44,480 nt of DNA, taken from Acidobacteriota bacterium (GTDB taxonomy: Bacteria > Acidobacteriota > Terriglobia > 20CM-2-55-15). Where the stretch lies: assembly GCA_022821265.1 (NCBI GenBank), contig JAJEDW010000022.1, positions 1 to 44,480 on the forward strand. The letters run 5' to 3'. Positions 8,233 through 16,930 of the stretch are shown here, piece by piece. The translations under genes and the position numbers were made by a program. The notes beneath the pieces are model-generated. The model had not been told where the DNA came from. It saw only the letters and a list, made by a program, of their open reading frames with translations, and ran no database searches. Position 1 is the first letter of the stretch; every line of letters begins with the position of its first letter.

Positions 8233-9330
8233 CTAACGGCCCAGGGCCGCCCCCTGGTTCAGCGTGACGATTCGCCGCCGGCAGGCCGGACAGACGTCCT
8301 GGTAATGGACGATTCCCGAGCCCGTTTCGAACCGGTAGTCCAGCCCCAACTGGTCCAGCACCTCTTTCATGTCGGCCACGTGCGCTCCCGAAGCGAAGTC
8401 CTCGCCACAGCGCATGCAGGACGCCCGCGGAGAGTTCTCGCCCGCATGCCGGTAGAAGGCGACACCCAGCGACAAGGGCCGCTGCACGATGTGAAACAGC
8501 TTTCCGAACGGCAGGTAGAGCAGCAGGGCGATGACGCTGGCGGCATGCGACAGGCCGATGAACGCGAACCCGTAGCCGGAGAGCAGCTTGGCGCTCACGG
8601 TCAGCATCAGCCCGGTCACCGTTACGGCCAGCAGGAGCAGGAGCGGGAACACGTCGTCGGCGAACGTCTGCACGGCCAGCTCGCCGCCGTCATGCATGCG
8701 CAGCTTGACCGACAGCGCCAATCCCAGGAGCACGAGCAGGGCCGAAATGTTCAGGAGGTTGAAGAACAGTTGTCCGCGGAAGCTTCCGACGTGGAATTGA
8801 TCGACCGGAAAACCGAACACGAAGACGCGGTAGACCTCCGCGTCCGTTGCCAGCGTCTCGAAATGAACCCAGCCGAAGACGAGCGGGAACGTGATGCCGA
8901 ACGCCAGCATCCCGCCCCAGGACAGGCCGGCGTGCATGATCCAGCGCTCAACGCTTCGGCGGTTGATGAAAGTCTGCAGGACGAAGTTGTTCAAGAGCAG
9001 CCGGCCGAGCCGAGCCGCGTTTCCCCCGAGGGCACCGATTCCGAGCCGGGCGCCCCGCCCGCTCCGTCCGCGGCCGCTCCGGAACGCCTGCCAGCCGCGG
9101 CGGAGGTACATGCGCGTCGGCGGACGCCCGGCCCACACCGCGTATCGGTAAACGACCGAAAAGGCCGCGAACACGCTGGCCACGGCGTACGTGGTCAACG
9201 CCCAGTCGAAGTGGTCGAGGCCGCTGGAACCGACGACGATCATGAGGAGAACCAACCCGGCCGCCGCCGCGCCGATGCGAAAGGCGCGGGGGTCGAAGTA
9301 CCGGTTCGCCGTTCTCGAAGACGCGCTCAT
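8233..9330 (-). CDS. Heme-b-type membrane subunit, NarI/DsrM-like, with C-terminal CxxC pairs
   Basis: A 365-residue membrane protein at the head of the nitrate operon. Hydrophobic helices lie at about 17-38, 44-66, 136-160, 177-200, 213-235 and 243-268. Histidines at MHAGLSWGG and in GLSHAASV...LPFGKLFHIVQRP fit the heme-b ligands of the NarI/DsrM/HmeC group. The soluble C-terminus has CMRCG and CPACRR, a zinc-ribbon or rubredoxin-like arrangement not usual in NarI. It would take electrons from quinol and pass them to the Rieske or ferredoxin subunits; this is inferred from context. Its TAG stop lies in the target duplication of the element at 8075-8232, so insertion left the protein intact. 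Exact family uncertain. Confidence 0.8.
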   Translation of the reverse strand: MSASSRTANRYFDPRAFRIGAAAAGLVLLMIVVGSSGLDHFDWALTTYAVASVFAAFSVVYRYAVWAGRPPTRMYLRRGWQAFRSGRGRSGRGARLGIGALGGNAARLGRLLLNNFVLQTFINRRSVERWIMHAGLSWGGMLAFGITFPLVFGWVHFETLATDAEVYRVFVFGFPVDQFHVGSFRGQLFFNLLNISALLVLLGLALSVKLRMHDGGELAVQTFADDVFPLLLLLAVTVTGLMLTVSAKLLSGYGFAFIGLSHAASVIALLLYLPFGKLFHIVQRPLSLGVAFYRHAGENSPRASCMRCGEDFASGAHVADMKEVLDQLGLDYRFETGSGIVHYQDVCPACRRRIVTLNQGAALGR

Positions 9331-9336
9331 CCTGCC

Positions 9337-9352
9337 TGTTGCATAAGCAACA
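9337..9352. promoter_or_regulatory. Palindrome just before the nitrate operon start
   Basis: TGTTGC-ATAA-GCAACA is a perfect 6+6 inverted repeat 6 nt upstream of the first ATG of the operon. It overlaps the ribosome-binding region, so a bound protein or the RNA hairpin could block translation. It is not an FNR box (TTGAT-N4-ATCAA): the spacing between the half-sites is two bases shorter. Confidence 0.4.
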
Positions 9353-9420
9353 CGCGTTCCATACTCACGAGTTCTTTTTATTTCAACAAGATAGGCCGAT
9401 TCGACCCGATGCGGAGGGCA

Positions 9421-9436
9421 TGCCGGGCTCGAGCCA
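9421..9436 (-). promoter_or_regulatory. Possible sigma-54 promoter of the nitrate reductase operon
   Basis: The minus strand reads TGGCTCG-AGCC-CGGCA. The invariant GG and GC are at the right ten-base spacing and the -24 box has one mismatch, but the -12 box lacks the TT. The predicted start is about 80 nt before the ATG. An alternative sigma-70-like pair, TTGAAA-N17-TATGGA, lies further downstream. Confidence 0.4.
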
Positions 9437-9489
9437 AGCTACATTGTTGTCGTCCCGCGCCGCGGCGCTCGACAGGAATGTGGCGGGCG

Positions 9490-11052
9490 TCAGCGCGCGA
9501 AACGCGCGCAGTCGATGCCGTATTTTCGAACCTTGTAGTTCAAGATCCGCGACGTGGTGTCCAGCAGGCGCGCCGCCTTGGCCTGGTTGCCGTGGGTGGT
9601 CTTGAGAGCGTCCAGGAGGATGTCGCGCTCGAACGCTTCGACGGCCTCGGCCAGGGATTGACCGATCGTCGTTCCCGAGGCCTGGGCCGTCTGCACGGTC
9701 GGGGGCAGATGACGGCCGTGAATCACGCCGCCGTCGCCGCTGACCAGCACGGCGCGTTCGATCACGTTCTCCAGTTCCCGCACGTTGCCCGGCCAGTGAT
9801 AGCTCATCAGCATGTCGATCGCGCCGGTCGCGATCCGGCGGACCACCTTCTTGTGCTCCCGCGCGAACTTCTGCAGAAAGTGGTCGGCCAGCAGCAGCAG
9901 GTCGGACTTGCGTTCCCGGAGCGGGGGCACGGCGATCGAGAACACGTTGAGCCGGTAGTAGAGATCGTCGCGGAACGCGCCGTCGGCCATCGCGTGCTCG
10001 AGATCGCGGTTGGTGGCCGCGATGACACGGACGTTGGCCCGGAGCGTCTCGGTGCCTCCCAGACGCTCGAATTCCTTCTCCTGCAACACTCGCAGGAGCT
10101 TGACCTGCGTGGCCGCGTTGACGTCTCCGATCTCATCCAGAAAGATCGTGCCGCCCTCGGCCAGCTCGAACCGGCCCTTCTTGCGCACCGACGCCCCGGT
10201 AAACGCCCCTTTCTCGTATCCGAACAGTTCGGATTCGATCAGCGTCTCGGGCAGCGCGGCGCAATTGACCTTGATGAACGGTTTCTCGGCCCGCGGCGAG
10301 TTGTAGTGGATGGCGTGGGCGATCATTTCCTTGCCGGTCCCCGACTCGCCCCGGATCACCACGGTCGTCCGCGTGTGCGCCACCTGAGCCACCTGTTCGT
10401 AGACTTCCCGCATCGACGCCGTCGTGCCGATGATCGACGAGAAGTCGTACTTCTCCCTCAATTCGCCCAGGAGGTGCGTGTTCTCTTCCATCAGGTGGCG
10501 CCGCTCCTCGTCGACCATGTGGTCGGCCTTGATGGCCTGCGCCATCATGGCCGCGGCGACTTGCATGCATCGGAGCTCGGCGTCGTAGTCCCGGTCCTCG
10601 GCGTAGCCGAAGTCCGCGCCGAATGCGCCCACCGCGCGGGTGTTGACGAATATGGGAACGCAGAAGTAGGTGATCTCCTGCTTGTCGAGGTTCCGGCGCT
10701 CGCCGGCGCGGTGGAGAAACGTGGGTTCCCGGCTCACCTGGGGCACGACGACGGGCTTGCCGGTCTCCACGACACGCCCCATGATGCCCTCGCCCAGACG
10801 GTAGCGGGCGGCGCGGCCCGCCGTCGTCAGACCGCTCGACGCCGCGATCCGGATTTCGCCCGACCGGCTGTCGAGCAACGTCACCGCGCCGCGCAAGACT
10901 GCCCGCTCGCGCTCCATGACCTCGAGAACGCCCTGAAACGCCGTCGCCGGCGACAGCGCGAGCGACAGCGCGTTCCCGACCTCGACCAGCGCCTCGAGTT
11001 GCTCGGAACCCGACCCCGTTTCCGTGGTTCTGGACAAATGCGTGCTCAACAC
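9490..11052 (-). CDS. Sigma-54-dependent transcriptional activator, NifA-type (GAF-AAA-Fis)
   Basis: A 520-residue enhancer-binding protein. An N-terminal GAF domain (about 20-175) is followed by an AAA+ domain with Walker A GESGTGKE at 235-242, the sigma-54 contact loop GAFTGA at 282-287 and Walker B GTIFLDE at 301-307. A Fis-type helix-turn-helix closes the protein (HGNQAKAARLLDTTSRILNYKVRKYGI). There is no receiver domain, so it probably senses a small molecule. GTG at 11052, with GGGGA upstream, is preferred over the GTG at 11094, which would add a poly-U-encoded leader. It is adjacent to the nitrate operon, and a perfect sigma-54 promoter precedes narK. No nif genes are present, so the name nifA is not warranted. 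Confidence 0.92.
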   Translation of the reverse strand: MLSTHLSRTTETGSGSEQLEALVEVGNALSLALSPATAFQGVLEVMERERAVLRGAVTLLDSRSGEIRIAASSGLTTAGRAARYRLGEGIMGRVVETGKPVVVPQVSREPTFLHRAGERRNLDKQEITYFCVPIFVNTRAVGAFGADFGYAEDRDYDAELRCMQVAAAMMAQAIKADHMVDEERRHLMEENTHLLGELREKYDFSSIIGTTASMREVYEQVAQVAHTRTTVVIRGESGTGKEMIAHAIHYNSPRAEKPFIKVNCAALPETLIESELFGYEKGAFTGASVRKKGRFELAEGGTIFLDEIGDVNAATQVKLLRVLQEKEFERLGGTETLRANVRVIAATNRDLEHAMADGAFRDDLYYRLNVFSIAVPPLRERKSDLLLLADHFLQKFAREHKKVVRRIATGAIDMLMSYHWPGNVRELENVIERAVLVSGDGGVIHGRHLPPTVQTAQASGTTIGQSLAEAVEAFERDILLDALKTTHGNQAKAARLLDTTSRILNYKVRKYGIDCARFAR

Positions 11053-11195
11053 GAACGTCCCCGGTTCGAAAACAAAAAAAACGCCCAGGCACACGCGTCG
11101 AGCGCATGCGTTGGACGTCTATGTCCGAATGAGCCGGCCGCCATGCCGGTAAGCGCAACCCCGATCGTTGCGCCGTCTCACTCAACCGGGTTTCT

Positions 11196-11225
11196 ATTAT
11201 CCGGGTCGCCGGCGCCTGTTGTCAA
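11196..11225 (-). promoter_or_regulatory. Sigma-70-type promoter of the activator gene
   Basis: TTGACA (11220-11225) and GATAAT (11196-11201) are separated by 18 bp on the minus strand. The -35 box overlaps the stop codon of the efflux pump gene upstream, so the activator can be expressed constitutively and independently of that operon. Confidence 0.65.
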
Positions 11226-14200
11226 TCCACCCGGGAAGCGGACGCGGCGTGGCCCGCGCCGCCCGCCGGATCGGGGTCGGCGCCCCAGTCGTCGTCCGCC
11301 GCCGGCAACGTCGCGCTTCCGAGCTTCATGTACAGCGTCGGAATGACGACCATGTTGAGGAACGTCGACGTGAGCATGCCCCCGAGAATGACGGCGGCCA
11401 TCGGTTGCTGTATTTCCTTGCCGGGAGTGCCGACGCCGAGGGCCATGGGAATCAGCCCCACGCCGGTCACCAGGGCCGTCATGAGAATGGGACTCAAGCG
11501 GTCCATCGATCCCTGTACGATCGCGTCCCGGAAGCCGACTCCGCGCCGCATCAGGTAGCGGTAGTGCGTGACCAGCATGATCCCGTTCCGGGTTGCGATG
11601 CCGAACAGCGTGATGAACCCGATCAACGAAGCGACCGACAGCGTCCCGCCGGACAGGAACACGATGACGACGCCGCCGATCAACGCCAGCGGCAGGTTGG
11701 CCATGACGAGCAGCGACGTCCGGACCGAAGCGAACGCCATGTACAGGAGCAGGAATATGCCGGCGGCCGCCGCGAAGCTGAGCGCGACGATGCGCCGCAT
11801 GGCCGATTCCTGCGCATCGAACTGCCCGCCGTACTCGAGGAAATACCCCTCCGGCAGAACCACCCGGCTCTCGATCGCGGCGCGCACGTCGTCGACCACG
11901 CTCCCCAGGTCCCGGCCCGAAACGTTGGACTGCACGATGATCCGCCGCTGGCCGTTCTCGCGGTTGATCGTGTTGGGGCCGCGGTCCACGCGCACGTCGG
12001 CCACCTGACCGATCGGGATCTTCGTTCCGTCGGGGGCCGTGATCAGCGTATTGCCGATCGATTCCACCGAACCGCGGGCCGAGTCGGCGAGGCGCACGAC
12101 GATGTCGTAGCTCTGTTGCCGTTCGCGCACCTGCCCGACCACCACGCCGTTGAAGGCGTTCTCGACCGCATGGGAAAGGCCGGCCGCGGAAACCCCGACG
12201 GCCGCGGCGTTGGTGCGGTCGACCCGCACCTGCACCTGAGGCGTCCCCACCTGCGGCTCCAGGAGCAGGTCCACCACGCCGGGAACGCCTTCGATCGCCT
12301 GCCGTATTTCCTCGCCCTTGGTCCGCAGCGTCGGCAGATCGGGCCCGAACAGCTTGATCGCGATCTGCGCCTGCGTGCCCGACAGCAGGTGATCGATGCG
12401 GTGGGAGATGGGTTGGCCGACCTCGACGCCGGCGCCCGGAATGCGGGCCAGCGTTTCGCGCGCGGCGTCCATGACTTCGAGATGGGTTCTGGCCGCCGTG
12501 TCGGTGACGACCTCCAGCTCGCTCGCGTTGACGCCGGCGGCGTGCTCGTCCCGTTCGGCGCGCCCGGTTCGCCGCGTGGTGGACACGACCTCCGGAATCT
12601 CGTGAAGGGCTTCCTCGACCAACGCTCCGATCCGGCTGGATTCCTGCATCGACGTTCCCGGAGGAAGCGTCACGTTGATGTTCATCGCCCCCTCGTTGAA
12701 CGGCGGCAGGAACTCCCGGCCCATCAGCGGGATCAGCGACAGCGAAACGACCAGCAGCATGAGCGCGACGACGATGACCTCGCGCGGATGCCCCAGTGTC
12801 CAGTCCAGAACGCGGGCATAGACCCTCTTCGAGAAGCGCACGACCGCGGCGTCACCGGGCCGCCGGATGAGACGCGAGCGTCCCAGGAACCAGTAGCACA
12901 GGACCGGCGTCACGGTCAGAGCCACCACCAGCGACGCGGTGATGGACACGATGTAGGCGAAGGCCAGCGGGGCGAACATGCGGCCTTCGAAGCCGGCCAG
13001 CGAGAACAGGGGCAGGAACACCAGGATGATGATCATCGTCGCGAAGAAGATCGAGTTCCGGATCTCGCTCGAGGCTCGGTAGATGACTCCCAGTACGGGT
13101 TCCGGCGAGGCGGCCGCCGCGTTCTGCTTCAGTCTCCGGAAGACGTTCTCGACATCGATGATGGCGTCGTCGACGAGCTCGCCGATCGCGATGGCCAACC
13201 CGCCCAGGGTCATCGTGTTGATGCCGATCCCGAAATAGCTCATCGCCACGACGGCCGCGGTCAGCGACAACGGGATCGCCGTCAGGCTGATCAGCGTCGT
13301 CCGGAAGTTCCACAAGAACAGGAACAGGACCACGGCCACCATCACGCCGCCCTCGATCAGGGCCTGGCGCACGTTGCCGACGGCGAGCTCGATGAAACGG
13401 GCCTGCTGAAACGCCTCCGTGTCGATCGTGACATCGCCGGGCAGCGCCGCCCTCAGGTCCGCGAGCGTCGCTTCGATCTCGGACGTCAACTCGATCGTGT
13501 TGGCGCCCGGCTGCTTCTGCACGGCCAGAATCGTGGCGCGCCGGGCGTTGAAACTGCCGTCGCCGCGCCGGATGGCGGCGCCGATCCGGACTTCGGCCAC
13601 GTGGCCCACCAGCACGGGCCGGCCGTCGCGCACGGTGATGACCGACGCGGCCAGTCCGGCCAGGTCGGAGACCCGGCCCTGCCCCCGGATCAGGTACTCC
13701 TCGTTCGGCCGTTCCATGATGCCGCCGGCGCTGACGGCGTTCGCCGCCCGAACGGCCGCGGTCACTTCCTCGAGCGAGATGTCGTAGTCGACGAGCCGGA
13801 CCGGATCGACCAGAACCTGGTACTGGCGGAGGTCCCCCCCGATCACGGTGACCTGCGACACGCCGGGGATGGAGAGCAGGCGCGGCCGGGCCACCCAGTC
13901 CGCGAGCGAGCGGACGTCCATGGCCGAGGTCGAATCCGCGCCCCGCATCGAGATCAGCATGATCTCGCCCATGGTCGAGGAGATCGGCCCCAGGACGGGC
14001 GGATCGACGCCGTCGGGCATGCGGACCTGCTGGAGCTTCTCCGTGACGGTCTGACGGGCGCGGTAGATGTCGGTGTCGAGCTCGAACTCCGCGAACACCA
14101 GCGACAGGCCCGCCACGGAATTCGATCTCACGCGAAGGATGCCCGAAGCGCCGTTCAGAACGGACTCCTGCGGAACGGTGACGAGGGCCTCGACTTCTTC

Positions 14201-14374
14201 CGGCGCCAGGCCTGGAGCGTCGGTCAGGATCGTGACCGTCGGCGCGGTCAGGTCGGGAAACACGTCGATGGGCGTTCTCGACGCCACGACGCCGCCGTAA
14301 CCGACGAGGATCGCGGCCGCGGACACCACCAGCAGCCGGTTCTGAAGGGACCAGCGGATGATTCCGTCGAGCAT
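11222..14374 (-). CDS. RND efflux pump inner-membrane permease, CusA/CzcA (HME) family
   Basis: A 1050-residue proton-driven transporter, the expected length for RND pumps. It has twelve membrane helices: one at the N-terminus (LLVVSAAAILVGYG), a block of helices from about 340 to 545 and another from about 870 to the end, with two large periplasmic porter loops between. The helix-4 proton-relay region reads AIGELVDDAIIDVENVFRRL, and near the C-terminus GIATRNGIMLVTHYRYL matches the heavy-metal branch. It would form a tripartite complex with the two genes before it to expel metal cations from the periplasm. The metal is not decided by the sequence; the Cus/Czc split needs the helix-6/8 residues compared with characterised pumps. 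Confidence 0.92.
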   Translation of the reverse strand: MLDGIIRWSLQNRLLVVSAAAILVGYGGVVASRTPIDVFPDLTAPTVTILTDAPGLAPEEVEALVTVPQESVLNGASGILRVRSNSVAGLSLVFAEFELDTDIYRARQTVTEKLQQVRMPDGVDPPVLGPISSTMGEIMLISMRGADSTSAMDVRSLADWVARPRLLSIPGVSQVTVIGGDLRQYQVLVDPVRLVDYDISLEEVTAAVRAANAVSAGGIMERPNEEYLIRGQGRVSDLAGLAASVITVRDGRPVLVGHVAEVRIGAAIRRGDGSFNARRATILAVQKQPGANTIELTSEIEATLADLRAALPGDVTIDTEAFQQARFIELAVGNVRQALIEGGVMVAVVLFLFLWNFRTTLISLTAIPLSLTAAVVAMSYFGIGINTMTLGGLAIAIGELVDDAIIDVENVFRRLKQNAAAASPEPVLGVIYRASSEIRNSIFFATMIIILVFLPLFSLAGFEGRMFAPLAFAYIVSITASLVVALTVTPVLCYWFLGRSRLIRRPGDAAVVRFSKRVYARVLDWTLGHPREVIVVALMLLVVSLSLIPLMGREFLPPFNEGAMNINVTLPPGTSMQESSRIGALVEEALHEIPEVVSTTRRTGRAERDEHAAGVNASELEVVTDTAARTHLEVMDAARETLARIPGAGVEVGQPISHRIDHLLSGTQAQIAIKLFGPDLPTLRTKGEEIRQAIEGVPGVVDLLLEPQVGTPQVQVRVDRTNAAAVGVSAAGLSHAVENAFNGVVVGQVRERQQSYDIVVRLADSARGSVESIGNTLITAPDGTKIPIGQVADVRVDRGPNTINRENGQRRIIVQSNVSGRDLGSVVDDVRAAIESRVVLPEGYFLEYGGQFDAQESAMRRIVALSFAAAAGIFLLLYMAFASVRTSLLVMANLPLALIGGVVIVFLSGGTLSVASLIGFITLFGIATRNGIMLVTHYRYLMRRGVGFRDAIVQGSMDRLSPILMTALVTGVGLIPMALGVGTPGKEIQQPMAAVILGGMLTSTFLNMVVIPTLYMKLGSATLPAADDDWGADPDPAGGAGHAASASRVD

Positions 14375-14420
14375 CGCGTTCTATTCGTCCGTACTCCTGC
14401 CGTCGTTGAGGTCCGGGCGA

Positions 14421-15665
14421 TCAGTGGAGGTGAACGCCCGGGTCCGCCGGCTGAAGCTCCTGCAGCTTCAACTGGTATGCGCCCTGGGTCACGACGCGCT
14501 CACCCGGCTCGAGTCCGGAAACGACGGCGACCATGCCGCCGTACGCGTCCCCGAGCGTGACGTCCCGGCGTTGGAACTCCTCGCCCGACAGGAGGACGTA
14601 GACGATGTCGGCGCCCTCGTGGTCCAGAACGGCTTCCCGCGGGATCAGGAGGACGTCGACTTCCTCGTTCGCATCGAGACGGATGTTGGTCTGCATTCCG
14701 ATCCGCAGCGCCCGGTCGGGATTCGGCGCCTCGAAGACGAACGTCGCCGCGCGCGTCTCCGCGTCGATCACGGCGCCGGAATCGACGAGCACGTCCGAGG
14801 TGAACTCGCGTCCCGGAAACGTCGGGGTCGTGAACGCCGCCCTGGGATTCTCATCCAGGCGGCCGAGGTCCCGCTCGAAGATCGGCGCTTCCACCCACAC
14901 CGTTCCCATGTTGACGATCTCGAGGATGGCTTCGCCGGCCTGAACCTGTTCCCCGAACCGCTTGCTCACGCCGACGACCGTCCCGGTGATCGGCGCCCGC
15001 ACCTCGTAGGTGGCCGGCGCCGGTGGACGGGCCAGCCCCTCCAGACGCGCCTCGACGGCCGCCAGACCGGCTTCGGCGACGGCCAGATCGGTCCGGGCCC
15101 GCTCGAGCTGCCGCAGGGAGTAGGCGCCCGCGTCGAACAGCCGCTCGGCCCGCGCGGCCTCGGAACGGAACAGCTCCGTCTGCGCCAACGCTTCCGTCCG
15201 CGCCTCGGCCAGACCCCTCCGTTCCGACTCGACCCTGGCCTGTTCGACGGCGATCTGCGCCGATTCCGCCGCGGTCGGCGTCTGGATCAGGACGGCGATG
15301 ACGTCCCCTTCCCGGACGAGTTGGCCCAGGCTCGGAAGCCTCCGCGCGCCGATGACTCCCGCGACCGCGGGCGCGACGAAGGCATGGTTCTCGGGCGCCG
15401 GGACGACGCGGCCGGTGGAAACGATCTGCGGCGCCAGCCGCGTCGGGCTGGCCATGGCCAGCTTCATGCGGATGAGCCATTGCTGTTCCATCAGGAACGG
15501 CACCGTGCCGCCCGCCTCGCCCGGAACCGGTTCCAGGGGCGGATCCGACGCCGCGCCGGGCAGGCGCGTCCACGTCAGGACGCCGGCCGCGACGACGACG
15601 GCCGCTGTGACGACGAACGTGAAGGTGCGCGCCGAGCTCTTCGACGATGTGTGGGCATTGTCCAT
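14421..15665 (-). CDS. Periplasmic adaptor (membrane fusion) protein, CusB/CzcB-like
   Basis: A 414-residue HlyD-family adaptor linking the RND permease to the outer-membrane channel. One N-terminal helix (about 14-33) anchors it. A barrel-sandwich/lipoyl half near 95-130, an alpha-hairpin of heptad-like Glu/Ala/Arg sequence at about 130-215, and beta-barrel domains (GTVVGVSKRFGEQVQAGEAILEI) follow. The ATG at 15665 is preceded by TTGGAG inside the end of the channel gene, 5 nt after its stop. An open frame continues further upstream but antiparallels the channel gene. No obvious methionine or histidine metal-binding N-terminus is seen, unlike CusB. Confidence 0.88.
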   Translation of the reverse strand: MDNAHTSSKSSARTFTFVVTAAVVVAAGVLTWTRLPGAASDPPLEPVPGEAGGTVPFLMEQQWLIRMKLAMASPTRLAPQIVSTGRVVPAPENHAFVAPAVAGVIGARRLPSLGQLVREGDVIAVLIQTPTAAESAQIAVEQARVESERRGLAEARTEALAQTELFRSEAARAERLFDAGAYSLRQLERARTDLAVAEAGLAAVEARLEGLARPPAPATYEVRAPITGTVVGVSKRFGEQVQAGEAILEIVNMGTVWVEAPIFERDLGRLDENPRAAFTTPTFPGREFTSDVLVDSGAVIDAETRAATFVFEAPNPDRALRIGMQTNIRLDANEEVDVLLIPREAVLDHEGADIVYVLLSGEEFQRRDVTLGDAYGGMVAVVSGLEPGERVVTQGAYQLKLQELQPADPGVHLH

Positions 15666-15670
15666 TGGCT

Positions 15671-16930
15671 TCACTCCAAGTCCGTTCCGACGGCCAACTC
15701 CAGGTCGAGCACGCTGTTCCGATAGTCGAACAGCGCCTGCAGGAACTGCGCCTCGACGCTGGCGCGTATCCGTTGCGCGTCGAGCAGCGGCAGCAGCTCG
15801 GTCGCCCCTTCGCGGTAGGCGACGGACGCGATCGAATACGACCGGTCGGCCCGGTCGATAAGCTGTTCCCGAAACGTCAGGACCTGATCGCGGGAGGCCT
15901 CCCACGCCCGGTACGCCGACTCCACCTCCGCGACCGTACGGTTCCGAATCGCATCCAGACGCGAATGCGCCGCCCGTTCCTCCACCACCGCCTCGGCCAC
16001 GCCGGCCTGGTTCCGGTCTCTGAACGGCAGCGGAATCGAAACGCCGAACGAGAACGTATCGGACGCGCCGAGGCGCTTGTACCCTACGAACGGGTGGAGA
16101 TCGTGCAGGGACTCCGCTTGCTCGAGGCGCAGTCGGTCGCCGGCGAGAGCGATCTCCAGCACCGCCGCCCGGACATCGGGCCGCTCCTCGAGAGCCGTCT
16201 CGCGGAGCATGTCGACGTCGTATACCGCCGGCTCGAACCCGAGCGCTCCCGCGATGCGACGTCCGCGGTACTCACCGTCGCCGAGACGTCCGACGAGCGC
16301 GATCACGGCCTGGTCGCGCACCAGCTCGGCCTGTCGCAGCGTCCGATCGAACTGGGCGCGCTCGAGCCGGACCCGGACGAGGTCCGCCTCGGAGATCACG
16401 CCTTCGCTGAAACGCGCCTGGTTGTAGCGGACCAGTTCCTCGAACGCATCTCGATTGCCGGCGGCGATCTCCACCTGGCCCGCGGCCAGCACGGCCGCGT
16501 GGAACGACCGCTCGACCTCGGCCACGCCCCGGCGCAACGTGTCGGTGAGCCGCGCCTCGGCGACGGAAACACGGAGATCCGCGACCGCGCTTCGCCAGGC
16601 GCGCTTTCCGCCGAGCTCGATCGTCTCCGAGTACGCGACGCCCAACTCGTACAGGTTGCCGAACGGGAGGTCCCCGGCAAGCCTGAAGTTCTCGGCCGTG
16701 ATCGTCAGATCCGGGTTGGGCCGAAGGCGCGCGGCGATCCGGCCGGCGCGAATCCGGTCGACCTCGAACCGGGCCGCCTCGATCTCGAGGCTGCGGTCCA
16801 GGTAGATCTCGACCGCGCGCTCGAGCGTCAGCTCGGCGTCGGCGGATTGAGCTCGACCGCCGGCGGCCCCCGCCAGGGCGATGAATAGGACAACGAGCGA
16901 AACCGCGAATGTTCGTTCCATGGCAGTCAC
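15671..16930 (-). CDS. Outer-membrane efflux channel, TolC/CusC family
   Basis: A 419-residue TolC-like protein with a signal peptide (MERTFAVSLVVLFIALAGAAGGRAQ). It has the two-repeat, coiled-coil-rich layout of the family: LTLERAVEIYLDRSLEIEAARFEVDRIRAG at the first repeat and YREGATELLPLLDAQRIRASVEAQFLQALFDYRNSVLDLELAVG at the second. The ATG at 16930 overlaps the stop of the preceding lipoprotein as ATGA; a second ATG at 16921 is an equally possible start. It forms the outer-membrane exit duct of the pump encoded downstream. Confidence 0.9.
   Translation of the reverse strand: MTAMERTFAVSLVVLFIALAGAAGGRAQSADAELTLERAVEIYLDRSLEIEAARFEVDRIRAGRIAARLRPNPDLTITAENFRLAGDLPFGNLYELGVAYSETIELGGKRAWRSAVADLRVSVAEARLTDTLRRGVAEVERSFHAAVLAAGQVEIAAGNRDAFEELVRYNQARFSEGVISEADLVRVRLERAQFDRTLRQAELVRDQAVIALVGRLGDGEYRGRRIAGALGFEPAVYDVDMLRETALEERPDVRAAVLEIALAGDRLRLEQAESLHDLHPFVGYKRLGASDTFSFGVSIPLPFRDRNQAGVAEAVVEERAAHSRLDAIRNRTVAEVESAYRAWEASRDQVLTFREQLIDRADRSYSIASVAYREGATELLPLLDAQRIRASVEAQFLQALFDYRNSVLDLELAVGTDLE

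Noticed and set aside
9337-9352. FNR/NnrR box before the nitrate operon
   Set aside because: The palindrome has TTG-N6-CAA; FNR-family sites have TTG-N8-CAA, and it lies too close to the start codon for an activator.
9490-11052. Naming the activator nifA
   Set aside because: No nitrogenase gene is present in the window and GAF-AAA-Fis activators have many roles. The context points to nitrate or nitrite.
8206-14560. Very long plus-strand open frames opposite the nitrate, regulator and efflux genes
   Set aside because: They are antisense to well-supported genes and arise from G+C-rich codon bias. Their translations are His/Arg/Gln-rich with no domain, signal peptide or ribosome-binding site.
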